A stretch of DNA of 6,054 nt from Flavobacteriales bacterium (GTDB taxonomy: Bacteria > Bacteroidota > Bacteroidia > Flavobacteriales > Flavobacteriaceae), in NCBI GenBank assembly GCA_027003085.1, contig JALWYR010000107.1, positions 1 through 6,054 of the forward strand. The letters run 5' to 3'. A model generated the notes under the pieces. That model worked only from the letters and a program-made list of their open reading frames with translations, was not told the DNA's origin and did not search any database. Below are positions 5,292 through 6,054 of this stretch, in pieces. The first letter of the stretch is position 1; each line of letters begins with the position of its first letter. The position numbers and the translations under genes were made by a program.

Positions 5292-6054
5292 ATGGTAACG
5301 AAGAAAAAAATCATTTTCAGGTGGGTTTTATTTTTGATTTTAATGCTTATTGCCGGCCTGACCGTTATAGGGTTTTGGCATTGGAACAATCATTCGCAGG
5401 CCGGACGTGTGTCGTGGACCAAGGCTATCCCCCCGGGCGCCGTTTATATCCTGCAAACCGGGCATCCGAAGGATTTATGGCGCGAGGTGCACGGCCATCC
5501 GCTGTTCCGAAACCTTAGCCGCTTACCCGATTACCGCTTCCTGCAATCGGTGGATAGTTTGTTGAACAATTATGTGGTGGAAAACGACCTGACTTCGGAT
5601 TTTTTCCGCCGGCGCAATTTTGCCTTGTCGGCCCATATTGTGGCGGGCAACGACTATGATTTTCTTTATGTGCTGGATTTGGAAAAAATAATTCCCGCCA
5701 AGCAGATGATGGGACTGATTCGACAATTCGGCCCTGAGAGTATGCGCATCAAAAAACTGAAAATCAATGAGCATCCGGTGTGGAAAATTTCCGGCCTGAC
5801 CGATGACCCGGTTTATATCGGAGTTTATCGCAATTTACTCCTGATAAGCTTTTCCTACCAAATCCTGCGTCAAAGTTTGTTGAACATCGAAGGGAAAGAT
5901 TGGTTACAGGATGAACAAATGCAAAGTATCAATGAGGAAATCGACGGCGGATTGGCCCGCTTTTATTTCAACTACCGACAATTGCCCGCTTTCCTTTCCA
6001 CTTTTGGGATAAAGCCGGGCGCCATGACCTATGGTTTTGCCCGCAGCTTCCGGC
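5292..6054 (+). CDS. Membrane-anchored protein of unknown function (DUF3352-like), partial at 3' end
   Basis: The reading frame is open from ATG 5292 to the window edge (254 codons visible) without a stop. The protein starts MVTKKKIIFRW, followed by one hydrophobic helix at about residues 9-28 (VLFLILMLIAGLTVIGFW). This is an uncleaved signal-anchor with basic residues inside, so the rest should be periplasmic or outside the inner membrane. The exported part alternates strands and helices (for example AVYILQTGHPKDLWREV at 50-66 and YIGVYRNLLLISFSYQ at 175-190). This resembles the repeated-module proteins that Bacteroidota genomes label DUF3352, but the resemblance is from memory and weak. No catalytic motif was seen and the exported part has no cysteine. 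A promoter-like pair lies just upstream. Codon use resembles the neighbouring genes. Gene reality is well supported; function is unknown. Confidence 0.8.
   Translation, partial: MVTKKKIIFRWVLFLILMLIAGLTVIGFWHWNNHSQAGRVSWTKAIPPGAVYILQTGHPKDLWREVHGHPLFRNLSRLPDYRFLQSVDSLLNNYVVENDLTSDFFRRRNFALSAHIVAGNDYDFLYVLDLEKIIPAKQMMGLIRQFGPESMRIKKLKINEHPVWKISGLTDDPVYIGVYRNLLLISFSYQILRQSLLNIEGKDWLQDEQMQSINEEIDGGLARFYFNYRQLPAFLSTFGIKPGAMTYGFARSFR

Noticed and set aside
4787..5518. + strand open frame of 243 codons across the Nudix gene and into the next gene
   Set aside because: It is a shadow of the Nudix gene (Phe/Gly-rich translation), and it overlaps in another frame the well-formed signal-anchor protein that starts at 5292.

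Overview
The window looks like a chromosomal segment from a member of the Bacteroidota. The evidence is the Bacteroidota-style Mrp with an NKYYIFG stretch where the CXXC motif normally sits, the order panC-panD-flippase-like membrane protein, promoter-like TAnnTTTG boxes at short fixed distances from start codons, and weak or absent Shine-Dalgarno sequences. Genus and species cannot be read from it.

Bases 1-358 hold no convincing protein gene. By hand count the stretch is about 76% G+C. It folds on paper into one closed RNA: a 9-bp stem joins its two ends, and inside lie several long perfect helices and a nearly gap-free four-way junction. I recognise no known RNA family in it, and it is the most interesting object here. 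It ends abruptly at a 51-base spacer that is about 14% G+C and carries a promoter-like box for the next gene. Such a GC-rich RNA beside genes that look close to 50% G+C would fit a thermophile, but that is inference.

Bases 410-4623 hold six genes on the + strand separated by 2-13 bases, so almost certainly one operon: mrp (Fe-S carrier ATPase), a stand-alone NifU/Nfu C-terminal domain protein, a Crp/Fnr-family regulator, panC and panD (the last steps of pantothenate synthesis), and a multi-pass membrane protein of the LPG-synthase-TM/flippase-like family. The first two serve iron-sulfur cluster delivery, and panC with panD makes the precursor of coenzyme A. The regulator between them could control either set or act elsewhere.

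Bases 4571-5188 (- strand) encode a Nudix hydrolase whose 3' end overlaps the end of the membrane-protein gene by 53 bases. From a short divergent promoter region (about 5189-5291), a further + strand gene begins at 5292 and runs off the window. It encodes a membrane-anchored protein of unknown function resembling Bacteroidota DUF3352-type proteins.
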